Shown in pieces: positions 9,789-17,677 of a DNA stretch of 64,000 nucleotides (position 1 is the stretch's first letter; each line of letters opens with the position of its first letter). Source of the DNA: Polynucleobacter necessarius (lineage in GTDB: Bacteria; Pseudomonadota; Gammaproteobacteria; Burkholderiales; Burkholderiaceae); contig NZ_LT606948.1 in NCBI RefSeq assembly GCF_900095185.1, forward strand, positions 823,823 to 887,822, given 5' to 3'. Below the pieces are notes generated by a model. That model saw nothing but the letters and a program-made list of their open reading frames with translations. It was not told the DNA's origin and made no database searches. Made by a program: the position numbers and the translations under genes.

Positions 9789-10640
9789 ATGGATATTTTA
9801 GGTTACCTCAGTTACGGATGGCTTCCTTCCGTACTTTATTTAGTTCTTTTGCTAGTCTTAAGCATAAAAACCAAGGCTGGCGTGGAGTCTGGCCTGTCGT
9901 CTTCTCTGGTACAGGCGGCGATTTTTGTCATCCTGGTGATCCAGGGGATGCAACTTCATGATTCTGTTTTCACTTCAGAGGGTTTTGTTTTTGATTTTGC
10001 TCAAGATTTATCCCTAATAGCCTGGGTTGGGTTGGCATTTTATTGGTTTCAGTCATGGTTTTTGCCAATCTCCAGTTTGCGCTGGATGGCTGTGATGTTC
10101 GCAATGGTTTGCGCATTTCTTCCTAGTCTTTTTCCAGGAGTTTTAATTTCTCCTAAAGCCGTTGCAGATCCTTGGTTTAAGGGGCACTTTTTTGTAGCAA
10201 CAGTGGCGGTTGGATTGCTGAGTTTGGCGGCCATGCATGCCATGTTGATGAGTGTTCAAGATCGCGCTTTACACCGACAGCTGGCTATTATTCCCAACAG
10301 CCGTTTTGTGCATTGGCTGGAAGAGCTTCCGCCTTTGATGACAATGGAACGTATCCTGTTTAACTTGTTATACGTTGGCTTTGCATTGCTTAGTTTGACA
10401 GTCTTCTCGGGTTTACTTTTTTCCCAAACGTTGTTTGGGAAGCCTCTCGTGTTTGATCACAAAACTATTTTTGCTGTGATCTCGTGGTTTTTGTTTGCAG
10501 GATTGCTTTTGGCTCGTTGGCAGGTAGGTTTACGTGGTAGAGCCGCAATTCGCTGGGTCCTAAGTGCTTATACCGCCTTATTGTTGGCTTATGTCGGTAG
10601 TCGTTTTGTCGTTGAAGTGATTCTTCAGAGATCTTCATAA
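9789..10640 (+). CDS. Cytochrome c assembly (CcsA/YpjD-like) inner-membrane protein
   Basis: This 283-residue protein has about eight hydrophobic segments, for example LPSVLYLVLLLVLSI, LIAWVGLAFYWFQSWF, FFVATVAVGLLSLAAM and AYTALLLAYVGSRF. HKTIFAVISWFLFAGLLLAR carries the conserved His of the family. Family members handle haem or assist cytochrome c maturation, and this stand-alone type, found next to ffh in many proteobacteria, has no proven role that I know of. The following gene starts at the very next base, so the two are translationally coupled. Confidence 0.85.
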   Translation: MDILGYLSYGWLPSVLYLVLLLVLSIKTKAGVESGLSSSLVQAAIFVILVIQGMQLHDSVFTSEGFVFDFAQDLSLIAWVGLAFYWFQSWFLPISSLRWMAVMFAMVCAFLPSLFPGVLISPKAVADPWFKGHFFVATVAVGLLSLAAMHAMLMSVQDRALHRQLAIIPNSRFVHWLEELPPLMTMERILFNLLYVGFALLSLTVFSGLLFSQTLFGKPLVFDHKTIFAVISWFLFAGLLLARWQVGLRGRAAIRWVLSAYTALLLAYVGSRFVVEVILQRSS

Positions 10641-11459
10641 TTGCTGAAGTGGTTTTTACTATTCCTCGGTATAGGTTGTGTTTACTTCTGGGTGAAGAAG
10701 CAAAAGCAGGCCAAACTCAGGTCAGAGGAATCGAAAGTATCGAATGATAATAAGGCCAAGCGGGTTGGCGAGCCGGAAGCAATGGTGCAATGTCAAGCCT
10801 GTAAAGTGTATTTGCCTCAATCAAATGCACTTAGTCATGAAAGGCGTTTTTATTGTTCAAAAAAACATCGCGATACCTTGGATTCTGAGGGGTGGATTGG
10901 CAATGCTTTTTGGCGTGTATCTCCAAATCAAGACCTCAGACCAGAAAACACCCAGCCTGATTTGGTTGTTATTCATCACATCAGTCTTCCACCAAGCGAG
11001 TTCCGTAATCGCAACTTTAGTCATTGCATAGTAGATCTTTTTCACAATAAGCTGGACCCAAATGCACATCCGTACTTTGCGGAGATTGCCGATCAAAAGG
11101 TATCAAGTCATTTTCTGATAAATCGATCTGGTGAGTTGTTCCAGTTTGTGTCAACCCATAACAAGGCCTGGCATGCGGGTGTTTCATCATTTCTTGGTAG
11201 AGAAATGTGCAATGACTTTTCTATTGGAATTGAGTTAGAAGGTGATGGTGATGCGCCATTTGAGGATGTTCAATACCAAGCGTTAGTACAACTTATTCAA
11301 AAATTAGAGAGCGACTATCCTCATCTGCAATTCGCAGGGCATAGCGATATTGCACCCGATCGCAAAACTGATCCCGGAATTTATTTTGATTGGGAAAAGT
11401 TCCGAAAAGATACGCAAATTTCGACAGAAAAAATGCCTTTTGGCCTAGAGCCTCGATAA
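10641..11459 (+). CDS. ampD: Fusion of a PP0621-like zinc-ribbon membrane protein with AmpD
   Basis: Residues 1-17 are a membrane anchor (MLKWFLLFLGIGCVYFW, from a TTG start directly after the preceding TAA). Residues of about 50-80 carry CQAC and YCSKKH, a PP0621-type zinc-ribbon. From WIGNAFWRVSPNQDLRP on, the protein is AmpD, the zinc amidase that cleaves anhydro-MurNAc peptides in peptidoglycan recycling. Zinc ligands appear as VVIHHIS, AGHSDIAP and KTDPG. In the genomes I know these are two proteins. A TTG codon at about 10876 could still start a free AmpD. If the fusion is made, AmpD would be tethered to the inner face of the membrane. Its recycling partner mpl is broken at 22.4 kb. Confidence 0.82.
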   Translation: MLKWFLLFLGIGCVYFWVKKQKQAKLRSEESKVSNDNKAKRVGEPEAMVQCQACKVYLPQSNALSHERRFYCSKKHRDTLDSEGWIGNAFWRVSPNQDLRPENTQPDLVVIHHISLPPSEFRNRNFSHCIVDLFHNKLDPNAHPYFAEIADQKVSSHFLINRSGELFQFVSTHNKAWHAGVSSFLGREMCNDFSIGIELEGDGDAPFEDVQYQALVQLIQKLESDYPHLQFAGHSDIAPDRKTDPGIYFDWEKFRKDTQISTEKMPFGLEPR

Positions 11460-11471
11460 GTTTTATTGTAT

Positions 11472-11493
11472 GTAAGCGTACGCTTACTTTTTT
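11472..11493 (+). terminator. Rho-independent terminator after the AmpD fusion
   Basis: The 16-bp perfect palindrome GTAAGCGTACGCTTAC (11472-11487) is followed at once by a run of T. It lies 12 nt after the stop codon of the AmpD fusion gene. Confidence 0.75.
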
Positions 11494-11612
11494 AGCCTTT
11501 ATATAAAAAGGGCAAAAAAACTCCGCACCAAAATGACCCCAGAGTTAGTCGAAAAATTAGTAAAAATACTAATAAGTATTTGTTAGAAAAAGCTTACCAA
11601 ATATCAAATATT

Positions 11613-11659
11613 TCCATATACTTAGTGCCTAATGCACTTCAAAACACTAGATGTAGTGT
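11613..11659 (+). promoter_or_regulatory. Probable tandem NrdR boxes upstream of nrdAB
   Basis: ACACTAGATGTAGTGT at 11644-11659 fits the NrdR consensus acaCwAtATaTwGtgt at nearly every position. A weaker copy, TCCATATACTTAGTGC, begins at 11613. The two begin 31 bp apart, about three helical turns, the known spacing of paired NrdR boxes. NrdR is the ATP-cone repressor of ribonucleotide reductase genes, so nrdAB is likely repressed when dATP is high. An exact promoter was not assigned. Confidence 0.75.
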
Positions 11660-11733
11660 TTTGAATCTAGCAATACCTTATTGTTTTTTAACGATATTTT
11701 GTCCGAATCACTATATATGAACGCAGGAGCAAC

Positions 11734-14718
11734 ATGACATACGCCAACCCACAGACAGCCGGCCAACCAGCTGGAACAAATAATCCTGGAATGAGCTCTG
11801 TTGGTGCTGTAAGTCAGACCCCTTCTGCCGGCTTTGTGGCTGGTGGCGTTGGGGGTACTCAGGCAACTCAATTGTCTGATTACAAAATCATTCGCCGCAA
11901 TGGATCAGTTGTTGCTTTTGAGCCATCTAAAATTGCGATCGCAGTAACTAAAGCATTTTTGGCCGTCAATGGTGGGCAGGGTGCCGCATCTGTACGTGTT
12001 CGTGAGCAAGTTGAGCAGTTAACGCACTCAGTTGTGCGAGCATTACTCCGTAGCCGACCAAACGGCGGAACTTTTCACATTGAGGATATCCAGGACCAAG
12101 TTGAGTTGGCCTTGATGCGGAGCGGTGAGCATAACGTTGCCCGCGCCTATGTTCTTTATCGTGAGAAGCGCAATCAAGAACGTGCTGTTCAGCAAGAAGT
12201 TTCACAAGAGTCTCAAGCAGCCAACCAAGCTGGTGAGACTGACATCAAGGTAACCGATAACGGTGTTGAAAAATGGCTTGATATGGCCGCTTTGCGTACA
12301 GTCATTGAAGCTGCTTGCGAAGGTTTAGGCACCCGCATCGACACCACTCCAATCATCACGGAGATGATTAAGAATTTGTACGATGGCGTACCAATGGCGC
12401 AAGTCTACGACGCTGCCATCTTGGCTTCCCGTACCTTGATTGAACAAGATCCCGCATACAGTCAAGTGACAGCACGTATTTTGATGCATGTAATTCGTAA
12501 AGAAATTCTTGGTAAAGAAGTGTTGCAGGGTGATATGCAAGCTGAGTACAGCACCTATTTTGCTAAGTACATCAACGAAGGTATTTCTGCAGAATTGCTA
12601 GATCCACGTATGCGTGAATTCGATTTGCCGCGCTTGGCCGGCGCTTTGAACGCTAGCCGTGATCTACAATTTAACTACCTCGGCTTGCAGACTTTATATG
12701 ACCGTTATTTCTTGCATATTGAAGAACGTCGCATTGAAATGCCACAAGCTTTCTTTATGCGCGTAGCAATGGGCTTGGCACTAAATGAGTTGGATCGTGA
12801 GCGTCGTGCAATCGAGTTTTATGAAATCCTCTCCACTTTTGATTTCATGTCCAGTACTCCAACCTTATTTAACTCAGCAACCACACGTCCACAGCTCTCT
12901 AGCTGCTACTTAACGACTGTGGATGATGACTTAGATGGTATTTACGAAGTGCTTAAAGCAAATGCTTTGTTATCTAAATTTGCTGGTGGCTTGGGTAATG
13001 ACTGGACTAATGTGCGTGCATTAGGAAGTCACATTAAGGGCACTAACGGCAAATCACAGGGTGTTGTTCCATTCCTCAAGGTGGTAAACGACACAGCTGT
13101 TGCTGTGAATCAAGGTGGTAAGCGTAAGGGCGCTGTTTGTGCCTATTTGGAAACATGGCACTTAGACATTGAAGAATTCTTGGAGTTGCGTAAAAACACT
13201 GGTGACGATCGTCGCCGTACCCACGATATGAACACTTCTAACTGGATTCCTGACTTGTTCATGAAGCGAGTCATGGAAAACGGAGATTGGACATTATTTT
13301 CCCCATCAAATACTCCAGATTTGCATGACAAATACGGTAAGGCGTTTGAAGAGGCCTATGTTGCATATGAGCAAAAGGCAGATCGCGGCGAATTGAAGTC
13401 ATTCCGTCGCATTCCAGCGCAGCAACTATGGCGCAAGATGCTTGGTATGCTGTTTGAAACTGGTCATCCATGGATCACTTTCAAAGATCCATGCAATATT
13501 CGTAGCCCGCAGCAGCATATTGGCGTAATTCACTCATCTAATCTTTGTACTGAGATTACTCTCAATACACATGAGAGTGAGATTGCAGTTTGTAACCTAG
13601 GTTCCGTGAACTTGACGGCTCACATGACTACCGACGCTAATGGCAAGATGATTTTGGATCACGAGAAGCTCCAAAAAACAGTGCGTACGGCAATGCGTAT
13701 GTTGGATAACGTGATTGACATCAACTACTACGCAGTAGCTAAAGCGCGTAATTCCAATTTGAAGCATCGTCCAGTTGGAATGGGCATCATGGGCTTCCAG
13801 GATTGTTTGCATATGCAACGCATTCCTTACGCTAGCGAAGATGCTGTAAAGTTTGCTGACTCTTCTATGGAAGCGGTTTGCTACTACGCGTATCAGGCTT
13901 CCAATGAGTTGGCAGAGGAGCGCGGCGTTTACAGCACCTATAAAGGTTCTTTATGGGATCGTAGCATCCTGCCACAGGATTCAGTGGCAATGTTGGCGGC
14001 TGAACGTGGCGGCTATGTAGAAGTAGATAGCTCATCCACGATGGATTGGAGTGGTTTGCGTGCACGTATTAAGCAGCACGGTATGCGCAACTCTAATTGT
14101 GTGGCAATTGCACCAACAGCAACGATTTCAAACATCATAGGTGTTTCAGCTTGTATTGAGCCTACATTCCAAAATTTATTTGTGAAATCTAACCTTTCTG
14201 GCGAATTCACCGTAGTAAACGAGTATTTAGTTCGTGATTTGAAGGATCGCGATCTCTGGGATGAGGTGATGATTGCTGACTTGAAATACTTTGACGGCAC
14301 CTTGTCTAAGATCGACCGCATTCCACAAGATTTGCGTGATCTATATGCCACAGCCTTCGAGGTTGAGCCGAGCTGGTTAGTAGAGGCAGCTTCCCGTCGA
14401 CAAAAATGGATTGATCAAGCCCAGTCACTCAATATTTATATGGCTGGTGCCTCTGGTAAGAAGCTGGATGACACTTATAAATTGGCATGGTTGCGCGGTT
14501 TGAAAACAACTTACTATCTCCGCACTATGGCTGCAACCCACGTTGAGAAATCAACCGTTACTAGTGACCAGCTGAATTCTGTTTCCAGCGGTGGTGGCGT
14601 TAACGGCACCGATGTTGCTGCATCAAGCGCTGCTGGAGGCGTTGAAGCAGCGGATGGCCCGGTTTGTACAATGCGCCCCGGTGATGCTGTGTTCGAAGAA
14701 TGTGAAGCATGCCAATAA
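11734..14718 (+). CDS. nrdA: Ribonucleoside-diphosphate reductase class Ia, alpha subunit
   Basis: NrdA reduces ribonucleoside diphosphates to deoxy forms using a radical supplied by NrdB. The start is supported by AGGAG five bases upstream of the ATG. After a low-complexity N-terminus, an ATP-cone begins near YKIIRRNGSVVAFEPSKIA (about 50-140), giving allosteric activity control by ATP and dATP. LSSCYLTTVDDDLD and NLCTEITLNTHESE contain active-site cysteines, and the C-terminal CEACQ carries the redox-shuttle pair. The 994 residues are long for class Ia enzymes because of the N-terminal extension. The 3' neighbour is nrdB, 44 nt away, and tandem NrdR boxes precede it. Confidence 0.97.
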   Translation: MTYANPQTAGQPAGTNNPGMSSVGAVSQTPSAGFVAGGVGGTQATQLSDYKIIRRNGSVVAFEPSKIAIAVTKAFLAVNGGQGAASVRVREQVEQLTHSVVRALLRSRPNGGTFHIEDIQDQVELALMRSGEHNVARAYVLYREKRNQERAVQQEVSQESQAANQAGETDIKVTDNGVEKWLDMAALRTVIEAACEGLGTRIDTTPIITEMIKNLYDGVPMAQVYDAAILASRTLIEQDPAYSQVTARILMHVIRKEILGKEVLQGDMQAEYSTYFAKYINEGISAELLDPRMREFDLPRLAGALNASRDLQFNYLGLQTLYDRYFLHIEERRIEMPQAFFMRVAMGLALNELDRERRAIEFYEILSTFDFMSSTPTLFNSATTRPQLSSCYLTTVDDDLDGIYEVLKANALLSKFAGGLGNDWTNVRALGSHIKGTNGKSQGVVPFLKVVNDTAVAVNQGGKRKGAVCAYLETWHLDIEEFLELRKNTGDDRRRTHDMNTSNWIPDLFMKRVMENGDWTLFSPSNTPDLHDKYGKAFEEAYVAYEQKADRGELKSFRRIPAQQLWRKMLGMLFETGHPWITFKDPCNIRSPQQHIGVIHSSNLCTEITLNTHESEIAVCNLGSVNLTAHMTTDANGKMILDHEKLQKTVRTAMRMLDNVIDINYYAVAKARNSNLKHRPVGMGIMGFQDCLHMQRIPYASEDAVKFADSSMEAVCYYAYQASNELAEERGVYSTYKGSLWDRSILPQDSVAMLAAERGGYVEVDSSSTMDWSGLRARIKQHGMRNSNCVAIAPTATISNIIGVSACIEPTFQNLFVKSNLSGEFTVVNEYLVRDLKDRDLWDEVMIADLKYFDGTLSKIDRIPQDLRDLYATAFEVEPSWLVEAASRRQKWIDQAQSLNIYMAGASGKKLDDTYKLAWLRGLKTTYYLRTMAATHVEKSTVTSDQLNSVSSGGGVNGTDVAASSAAGGVEAADGPVCTMRPGDAVFEECEACQ

Positions 14719-14762
14719 GCTAGTTGCTTATTGACTATAAAGAGAATAATTAGGAGACAGTT

Positions 14763-15947
14763 ATGTTGAACTGGGAAGAGGAAGTTGCTCCAGCACTAGC
14801 GAAAGCTGGTCTTGCCCCGGAGTCGGTTGTAGTGGAGCCACAACGCCCACAGTTAGATCAAGTAGCAATTGCGCTACAAACTGCTGCACCAGAGCCAATC
14901 CCCGCTGCAAATTTATCTGGTGGTGCATCCTTGCGTGTAAATGCTGCTGATAAGCGAGTGATCAATGCTAAGACTGATGTAAATCAGCTGGTTCCATTTA
15001 AATACAAGTGGGCTTGGGAAAAGTATTTGGCTGGTTGTGCAAACCATTGGATGCCTCAAGAGATCAATATGAACCGCGATATCGCGCTTTGGAAAGATCC
15101 AAACGGCCTGACGGAAGACGAGCGTCGCATTATTAAACGTAATCTTGGTTTCTTTACAACTGCTGATTCTTTGGCTGCAAACAACATTGTTTTGGGTACC
15201 TATCGTCACATTACCGCTCCAGAGTGTCGCCAATACCTATTGCGCCAAGCTTTCGAAGAGGCAATTCACACCCACGCATACCAATATATTGTGGAATCTT
15301 TGGGTTTAGATCAGTCCGAAATCTTCAATGCGTATCATGAGATAGAGTCTATTCGCGCTAAAGATGAGTTCTTAATTCCATATATTGATGTGCTGACCAA
15401 CCCCAATTTCAAGACTGGCACATTAGAAGCTGATCAAACTTTGCTTTGTTCGCTCATCGTTTTCGCTTGCGTGATGGAAGGATTGTTCTTTTATGTTGGT
15501 TTTACGCAAATACTTGCGATGGGTCGTCAGAACAAAATGACGGGTGCTGCTGAGCAGTATCAATACATCCTTCGCGATGAGTCAATGCACTGTAATTTTG
15601 GTATTGATTTGATTAACCAAATCAAGCTGGAGAACCCGCAGTTATGGACTGCTGCGTTCAAAGATGAGATCAAATCCATCTTTGAAAAGGCGGTTGAATT
15701 AGAGTACCGTTATGCCGAAGATACGATGTCTCGCGGAGTGCTCGGATTGAACGCTCCGATGTTCAAAGGGTATCTAAGATACATTTGTAATCGCAGATGT
15801 TTGCAAATAGGACTTGACGCGCTGTTCCCAAATGAAGAGAATCCATTTCCATGGATGTCAGAAATGATTGATCTGAAAAAAGAACGAAACTTTTTTGAGA
15901 CACGCGTTATTGAGTATCAAACCGGTGGTGCGCTTAGTTGGGAGTAG
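14763..15947 (+). CDS. nrdB: Ribonucleoside-diphosphate reductase class Ia, beta subunit
   Basis: NrdB holds the di-iron tyrosyl-radical cofactor. Carboxylate and histidine ligands appear in order as [24 protein letters not shown] (E and H) and [12 protein letters not shown] (E and H). The 394-residue length includes an N-terminal extension of about 60 residues ahead of the ferritin-like core, which begins near [15 protein letters not shown]. The C-terminal peptide that docks into NrdA ends in GGALSWE. AGGAGA precedes the ATG. It is cotranscribed with nrdA. Confidence 0.97.
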   Translation: MLNWEEEVAPALAKAGLAPESVVVEPQRPQLDQVAIALQTAAPEPIPAANLSGGASLRVNAADKRVINAKTDVNQLVPFKYKWAWEKYLAGCANHWMPQEINMNRDIALWKDPNGLTEDERRIIKRNLGFFTTADSLAANNIVLGTYRHITAPECRQYLLRQAFEEAIHTHAYQYIVESLGLDQSEIFNAYHEIESIRAKDEFLIPYIDVLTNPNFKTGTLEADQTLLCSLIVFACVMEGLFFYVGFTQILAMGRQNKMTGAAEQYQYILRDESMHCNFGIDLINQIKLENPQLWTAAFKDEIKSIFEKAVELEYRYAEDTMSRGVLGLNAPMFKGYLRYICNRRCLQIGLDALFPNEENPFPWMSEMIDLKKERNFFETRVIEYQTGGALSWE

Positions 15948-16094
15948 TAAGACTGTAATAAGGCGCACAACTGGCTAAATAGGAGATTAGACGGTTGGAT
16001 AGTTGTAGTAGTCAGCAAAACCAGACTCAAATCCGAAAACCCTTCCTCAAGGGTGCCAGGGCTATTCTCTCTATTTTTTTCAGCACATTTCAGA

Positions 16095-16126
16095 AGCCGT
16101 TGTCCTTCGGGGCCGCGGCTTTTTTT
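16095..16126 (+). terminator. Rho-independent terminator after nrdAB
   Basis: AGCCG at 16095-16099 pairs with CGGCT at 16116-16120, and an inner stem GTCC/GGGC closes a TTCG tetraloop. Seven T follow. It lies 150 nt downstream of nrdB, and the bases between (15948-16094) hold no gene that I can recognise. Confidence 0.75.
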
Positions 16127-16279
16127 CTAGGATTCATTAGCGTGCAGCACTTAGCATCAAGCCGTGCGCCGATGAATGGCTCGCTCGTCAGACCCAATAG
16201 GTTGCAAAACCTGGCGGAAATGAGTGGTCGGGTCTTCTTAATGTAGTTTATACTAATCCTCACGTGAAGGAGTAATACT
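16127..16279 (+). promoter_or_regulatory. Leader of the H1-like gene with a TATACT -10 element
   Basis: No gene is visible here. TATACT at 16249-16254 is a good -10 box about 26 nt before the ATG at 16280, but no clear -35 box stands 16-18 nt upstream. GAAGGAG just before the start codon is a strong ribosome-binding site. Confidence 0.45.
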
Positions 16280-16607
16280 ATGGCAACTGCCAAGAAAAAA
16301 CCTGCTGCAAAGAAACCTGCTGCAAAGAAACCAGCTGCTAAAAAAGTTACTGCTAAAAAGCCAGCCGCTAAAAAGCCAGCCGCTAAAAAGCCAGCCGCTA
16401 AAAAAGTTACTGCTAAAAAAGTTACTGCTAAAAAGCCAGCCGCTAAAAAAGCTGCAAAAAAGCGTGTAGCAAAAAAAAGTAAGTAAGCCTGCTGCGAAGA
16501 AAGCGGACGCTGTTGTAAAAAAGCCCGTGGCTAAAAAAGCTGCACCAGCGACTAGTGCGTTGAATCCTGCCGCTGCTTGGCCCTTCCCAACTGGCACACG
16601 TCCTTGA
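16280..16607 (+). pseudogene. Histone H1-like nucleoid protein, frameshifted in a poly-A tract
   Basis: The first frame gives 68 residues made of AAKKPAAKKP and AAKKVTAKK repeats, a lysine/alanine-rich DNA-binding tail like that of H1-like proteins of Burkholderiales. It stops at TAA just after an A8 run at 16471-16478. With seven A the frame continues as VSKPAAKKADAVVKKPVAKK and ends NPAAAWPFPTGTRP, the usual C-terminus of this family, at TGA 16605-16607. So one extra A splits the gene. The truncated 68-residue basic peptide might still bind DNA, and polymerase slippage on A8 could restore some full-length protein. The lysine codon repeats make a 15-nt tandem repeat in the DNA. Confidence 0.8.
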
Positions 16608-16633
16608 GCTTCGGCTTTAGACGGGTTTTGCTA

Positions 16634-16662
16634 AAAAGGGTCTCTTATGAGACCCTTTTTTT
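16634..16662. terminator. Strong hairpin terminator, probably bidirectional
   Basis: AAAAAGGGTCTC pairs with GAGACCCTTTTT around a TTAT loop, with a T run on the plus strand and an A run before the stem that serves the minus strand. It lies between the convergent H1-like gene and PfkB kinase gene. Confidence 0.85.
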
Positions 16663-16715
16663 ATTTCCTAAAACCGCAATGATCCAACTCTGAGTCTAAG
16701 TACAAACCAATAAGC

Positions 16716-17675
16716 CTAGAGGCTAAAGCCAAATGCTCTTTTAAATTGTTCGGCAATCTCATCTTTGCGTAATTGGTGGTTTTGCGGTCCTTGGTGGGTA
16801 ATTTTGATTGCACCCATCAGGCTGGCTAATCGGCCGGTTGTTTCCCAGTCCATGTCGTTTTCCAGTCCGAACAATAATCCGCCGCGAAAGGCATCGCCAC
16901 AGCCTGTTGGATCAACCACTTTTGCTGGTGGTACGGGGGGAATTGCAATGCATGTACCCTCAAAGTAAATATCAGCGCCTTCTGCCCCTTTGGTAACAAT
17001 CATTGCTTTCACTCGTTCGGCTACTTTTGCCAGGCTTAAGCCGGTTCTTTGGGCAAGCATTTCACCTTCATAGTCATTTACCGCTAAGTAACTGGCAATT
17101 TCAACCAACTCTAAAAGCTCTGGACCATTAAACATGGGCAAGCCTTGGCCTGGATCGAAGATAAATGGAATATTGGCATCGGCCAACTGATGGCAGTGCT
17201 CCCACATTCCTTGGCGACCATCGGGCGCAACGATTCCGAATTTAGCTGGGTTCTTAGCGTTTTTACTACGTTCTGCAACAACTTCCGAAACCTGATTTAA
17301 ATGGGACTTACCCATGGCGCCTGGATGAAAAGCGGTTATCTGATTATTGGCCTGATCCGTGGTGATCATGGCTTGAGCAGTGAAGGCATGTTCGATTTGA
17401 CGAATATGGGTCGCATCGATCTTGAGTTGTTCAAGGCGGCGCATATAAGGTGATGCATCGCCACCAACAGTAGCCATGATGATGGTATCGCCACCCAAAA
17501 GATTGAGGTTATAAGCAATATTTCCTGCGCAACCGCCAAACTCTCGGCGCATTGTTGGTACCAAAAAGGCAACATTCAGAATGTGAATCTGCTCTGGTAG
17601 TATTTGATCAGCAAATTTGCCTTCAAAGTTCATAATGGTGTCGTAAGCGATAGAACCGCAGATCAAGCTAGCCAT
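16716..17675 (-). CDS. PfkB/ribokinase-family carbohydrate (adenosine kinase-like) kinase
   Basis: The 319-residue protein has the PfkB layout: an N-terminal GGCAGNIAYNLNLLGG (47-62), where ribokinases bind the sugar, and the C-terminal DPTGCGDAF at 255-263 with the anion hole and catalytic Asp261. Homologues in Burkholderiales are often labelled adenosine kinase, but the substrate could be another nucleoside or sugar. It is intact. It is the last gene of the minus-strand run that includes prmA, accC, accB and aroQ, with 2 nt to the PrmA fusion gene. Confidence 0.85.
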   Translation of the reverse strand: MASLICGSIAYDTIMNFEGKFADQILPEQIHILNVAFLVPTMRREFGGCAGNIAYNLNLLGGDTIIMATVGGDASPYMRRLEQLKIDATHIRQIEHAFTAQAMITTDQANNQITAFHPGAMGKSHLNQVSEVVAERSKNAKNPAKFGIVAPDGRQGMWEHCHQLADANIPFIFDPGQGLPMFNGPELLELVEIASYLAVNDYEGEMLAQRTGLSLAKVAERVKAMIVTKGAEGADIYFEGTCIAIPPVPPAKVVDPTGCGDAFRGGLLFGLENDMDWETTGRLASLMGAIKITHQGPQNHQLRKDEIAEQFKRAFGFSL

Positions 17676-17677
17676 AG

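Noticed and set aside
15995-16246. An 83-codon plus-strand ORF after nrdB
   Set aside because: It runs through the terminator of nrdAB and its -10 region, shows no family pattern and has no ribosome-binding site.
16290-16470. Short tandem repeats that could suggest a CRISPR array
   Set aside because: The 15-nt units are codon repeats of AKKPA/AKKVT with no spacers.
16253-16597. A 114-residue minus-strand ORF rich in Phe, Ser and Trp
   Set aside because: It is the antisense of the lysine/alanine repeats of the H1-like gene. Its repeats mirror that gene and it has no start signal of its own.
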